Part shown: positions 62,387-64,000 of the stretch, in pieces
How the letters are laid out: the number at the start of each line of letters is the position of its first letter
Position numbering within the stretch: the first letter of the stretch is position 1
Assembly: GCF_036194065.1 (NCBI RefSeq)
Contig: NZ_CP108095.1
Location: 4,278,001-4,342,000 of the forward strand
Length of the DNA stretch: 64,000 bases
Reading direction: 5' to 3'
Source: Streptomyces sp. NBC_00239
GTDB taxonomy: Bacteria > Actinomycetota > Actinomycetes > Streptomycetales > Streptomycetaceae
The notes under the pieces: generated by a model
The model's input: only the letters and a program-made list of their open reading frames with translations
The model's database searches: none
Told to the model about the DNA's origin: nothing
Position numbers and translations under genes: made by a program

Positions 62387-62877
62387 CGAGCCCCCACCCG
62401 CAGAGCCTCCACCCGCAGACCCCGGCCGCGACGCCCCCGGCCCCGGCCCCGGCGCCCGGGCGCGAGGCCCGCCCCGCCCCCGGAGCTGCGCTGCGGGCCG
62501 GCGACGAGCTGCCGCCGCTGGAGATACCGGTGACCCGCACCCTGATCGTCGCGGGCGCGGTCGCCTCCCGCGACTACCAGGACGTGCACCACGACGCGGA
62601 GCTCGCGCGGGCGAAGGGCTCCCCCGACGTCTTCATGAACATCCTGACCACCAACGGCCTGGTCGGCCGGTACATCACCGACCACCTCGGCCCGGCCGCC
62701 GTCCTCCGCAAGGTGGCCATCCGCCTCGGCGCCCCCAACTACCCCGGAGACACGATGGTCCTCACCGGCACCGTGATCGCCGTCCGTGACCGCACCGTCG
62801 AGATCCGCGTCCTCGGCGCCAACGGCCTGGGCCACCACGTCACCGGCACGGTCACCGCGGAGGTGGCGCCGGCATGA
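62383..62877 (+). CDS. chsH1: ChsH1-like MaoC-family hydratase subunit
   Basis: 164 residues. A Pro-rich tail (~1-35), then a single hot-dog domain with TRTLIVAGAVASRDYQDVHHD near 48; the D-x-x-x-H pattern (DYQDVHHD) is the hydratase catalytic region. With ChsH2 it hydrates the unsaturated steroid side-chain CoA. ATGA overlap with chsE1. Confidence 0.9.
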   Translation: MTSPHPQSLHPQTPAATPPAPAPAPGREARPAPGAALRAGDELPPLEIPVTRTLIVAGAVASRDYQDVHHDAELARAKGSPDVFMNILTTNGLVGRYITDHLGPAAVLRKVAIRLGAPNYPGDTMVLTGTVIAVRDRTVEIRVLGANGLGHHVTGTVTAEVAPA

Positions 62878-64000
62878 GCGTCCGCACCCGCGACTCGCTG
62901 GGCGGCCGGGCCGCCATCGCCGGCATCGGCGCCACCGAGTTCTCCAAGGACTCCGGCCGCAGCGAGCTGAAGCTCGCCGTGGAGGCCGTGCACGCCGCCC
63001 TGGACGACGCCGGGCTGAGCCCCTCCGACGTCGACGGCATGGTCACCTTCACCATGGACACCAGCCCCGAGATCACCGTCGCGCAGGCGTCCGGCATCGG
63101 GGACCTGTCCTTCTTCTCCCGCATCCACTACGGCGGCGGCGCGGCATGCGCCACCGTCCAGCAGGCCGCCCTGGCCGTCGCGACCGGGGTCGCCGAGGTG
63201 GTGGTCTGCTACCGCGCCTTCAACGAGCGCTCCGGCCGCCGGTTCGGCTCGGGCGTGCAGCACCGCGAGCCGTCGGCGGAGGGTGCCGCGCTCGGCTGGT
63301 CGCTGCCGTGGGGGCTGCTGACCCCGGCCTCGTGGGTGGCGATGACCGCCCAGCGCTACCTGTACGCGTACGGACTGACCCCGGAGGCCTTCGGGCACGT
63401 CGCCGTCACCGGCCGGCGGCACGCCGCGAACAATCCCGCCGCGTACTTCCACGGCAAGCCGATCACCCTCGCCGACCACGCCGCCTCGCGCTGGATCGTG
63501 GAGCCGCTGCGGCTGCTGGACTGCTGCCAGGAGACCGACGGCGGGCAGGCCCTGGTCGTCACCACCACCGAGCGGGCCCGGCAGCTGCGGCACGCGCCCG
63601 CCGTGATCACCGCCGCGGCCCAGGGCGCCGGCCGCCGCCAGGAGGGGATGACCAGCTTCTACCGGGACGACCTGACCGGGCTGCCGGAGATGAACGTGGT
63701 CGCGCGGCAGCTGTGGCGAACCAGCGGACTGCGTCCCTCCGACATCGATGTGGGCATCCTCTACGACCATTTCTCCCCGTTCGTCCTGATGCAGTTGGAG
63801 GAGTTCGGCTTCTGCAAGCCGGGCGAGGCCGCCGGATTCGTGGCCGAGGACGTCCTCCCGCTCAACACGCACGGCGGCCAGCTCGGCGAGGCGTACCTCC
63901 ACGGGATGAACGGGATCGCCGAGGCGGTCCGGCAGCTGCGCGGCACCTCCGTCAACCAGGTCGAGGGCGCGGCCCGCACGCTCGTGACGGCCGGAACGGG
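62874..64000 (+). CDS. ltp2: Ltp2-like thiolase-fold aldolase (C-terminus outside window)
   Basis: 375 codons are visible and the frame is open at the window end. The thiolase-like fold lacks the Cys nucleophile of true thiolases; conserved stretches are AAIAGIGATEFSKDSGRSE near 13, YGGGAACATVQQAALAVATG near 84, ILYDHFSPFVLMQLEEFGF near 297 and NTHGGQLGEAYLHGMNG near 329. In steroid degradation Ltp2, with ChsH2's DUF35 domain, performs the retro-aldol cleavage releasing propionyl-CoA. ATGA overlap with chsH1. Confidence 0.92.
   Translation, partial: MSVRTRDSLGGRAAIAGIGATEFSKDSGRSELKLAVEAVHAALDDAGLSPSDVDGMVTFTMDTSPEITVAQASGIGDLSFFSRIHYGGGAACATVQQAALAVATGVAEVVVCYRAFNERSGRRFGSGVQHREPSAEGAALGWSLPWGLLTPASWVAMTAQRYLYAYGLTPEAFGHVAVTGRRHAANNPAAYFHGKPITLADHAASRWIVEPLRLLDCCQETDGGQALVVTTTERARQLRHAPAVITAAAQGAGRRQEGMTSFYRDDLTGLPEMNVVARQLWRTSGLRPSDIDVGILYDHFSPFVLMQLEEFGFCKPGEAAGFVAEDVLPLNTHGGQLGEAYLHGMNGIAEAVRQLRGTSVNQVEGAARTLVTAGT

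Noticed and set aside
60127..62838. 903-codon open frame on the minus strand across the steroid operon
   Set aside because: Antisense shadow; all five plus-strand genes have clear family motifs and proper start/stop coupling.

Overview
The window is high-GC actinobacterial chromosome. Gene content, codon bias, GTG starts, tight stop/start overlaps and seven perfect copies of the Streptomyces parS sequence (GTTTCACGTGAAAC) point to Streptomyces or a close relative. Streptomyces parS sites concentrate around the replication origin, so this is probably core chromosome within a few hundred kilobases of oriC. The gene order (thiC; hisC-cydABCD; serS; pheA; Dyp peroxidase and copper genes) matches what I remember of the S. 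coelicolor core. No integrase, transposase, prophage or CRISPR array is visible.

Layout. 1-8.6 kb: a His-rich YibE/F membrane protein, thiC behind a TPP riboswitch, a TerD-VWA fusion, a membrane protein, a metallophosphoesterase and a LacI-type regulator. 9-18.7 kb: hisC, then cydA-cydB-cydCD (cytochrome bd oxidase and its assembly transporter) behind a Rex operator, then an orphan GAF-domain sensor kinase. 18.7-27.1 kb: a HAD phosphatase, an LLM flavin oxidoreductase, a methyltransferase, KptA, an aquaporin, a MerR regulator, and an EphD-like hydrolase/dehydrogenase fusion overlapping an M24-fold protein. 27.3-31.6 kb: two ABC ATPase/permease pairs and a rhomboid-like protein. 31.8-35.5 kb: HAD phosphatase, serS and pheA, with a DnaA-box cluster between serS and pheA.

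35.5-41.7 kb is a copper-trafficking operon on the minus strand: membrane protein, YcnI-like, Sco, ECuC/PCuAC, CopC-CopD fusion, Dyp peroxidase DtpA. 41.9-50.6 kb holds signalling and housekeeping genes: two short HATPase proteins, an aminopeptidase P, a SpoIIE-type phosphatase, a degenerate prim-pol domain protein, a secreted protein, a SEC-C protein and a GDPD. 50.8-58.6 kb: an HtrA protease, a LysR regulator followed by cysteine dioxygenase and a YeiH-type exporter (a probable cysteine-sulfur disposal unit), a secreted trypsin-like protease, tRNA-Ser(UGA) and two small secreted or membrane proteins.

58.8-64 kb is a five-gene overlapping operon equivalent to the mycobacterial igr steroid side-chain genes (fadE29/chsE2, chsH2, fadE28/chsE1, chsH1, ltp2). 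It has a TetR-like inverted repeat at its promoter and runs off the window end. The most noteworthy signals are the parS array (with copies inside coding regions and at a start codon), the DnaA-box clusters away from the origin, the nested Rex operator, and the steroid operon with its low-complexity protein insertions.
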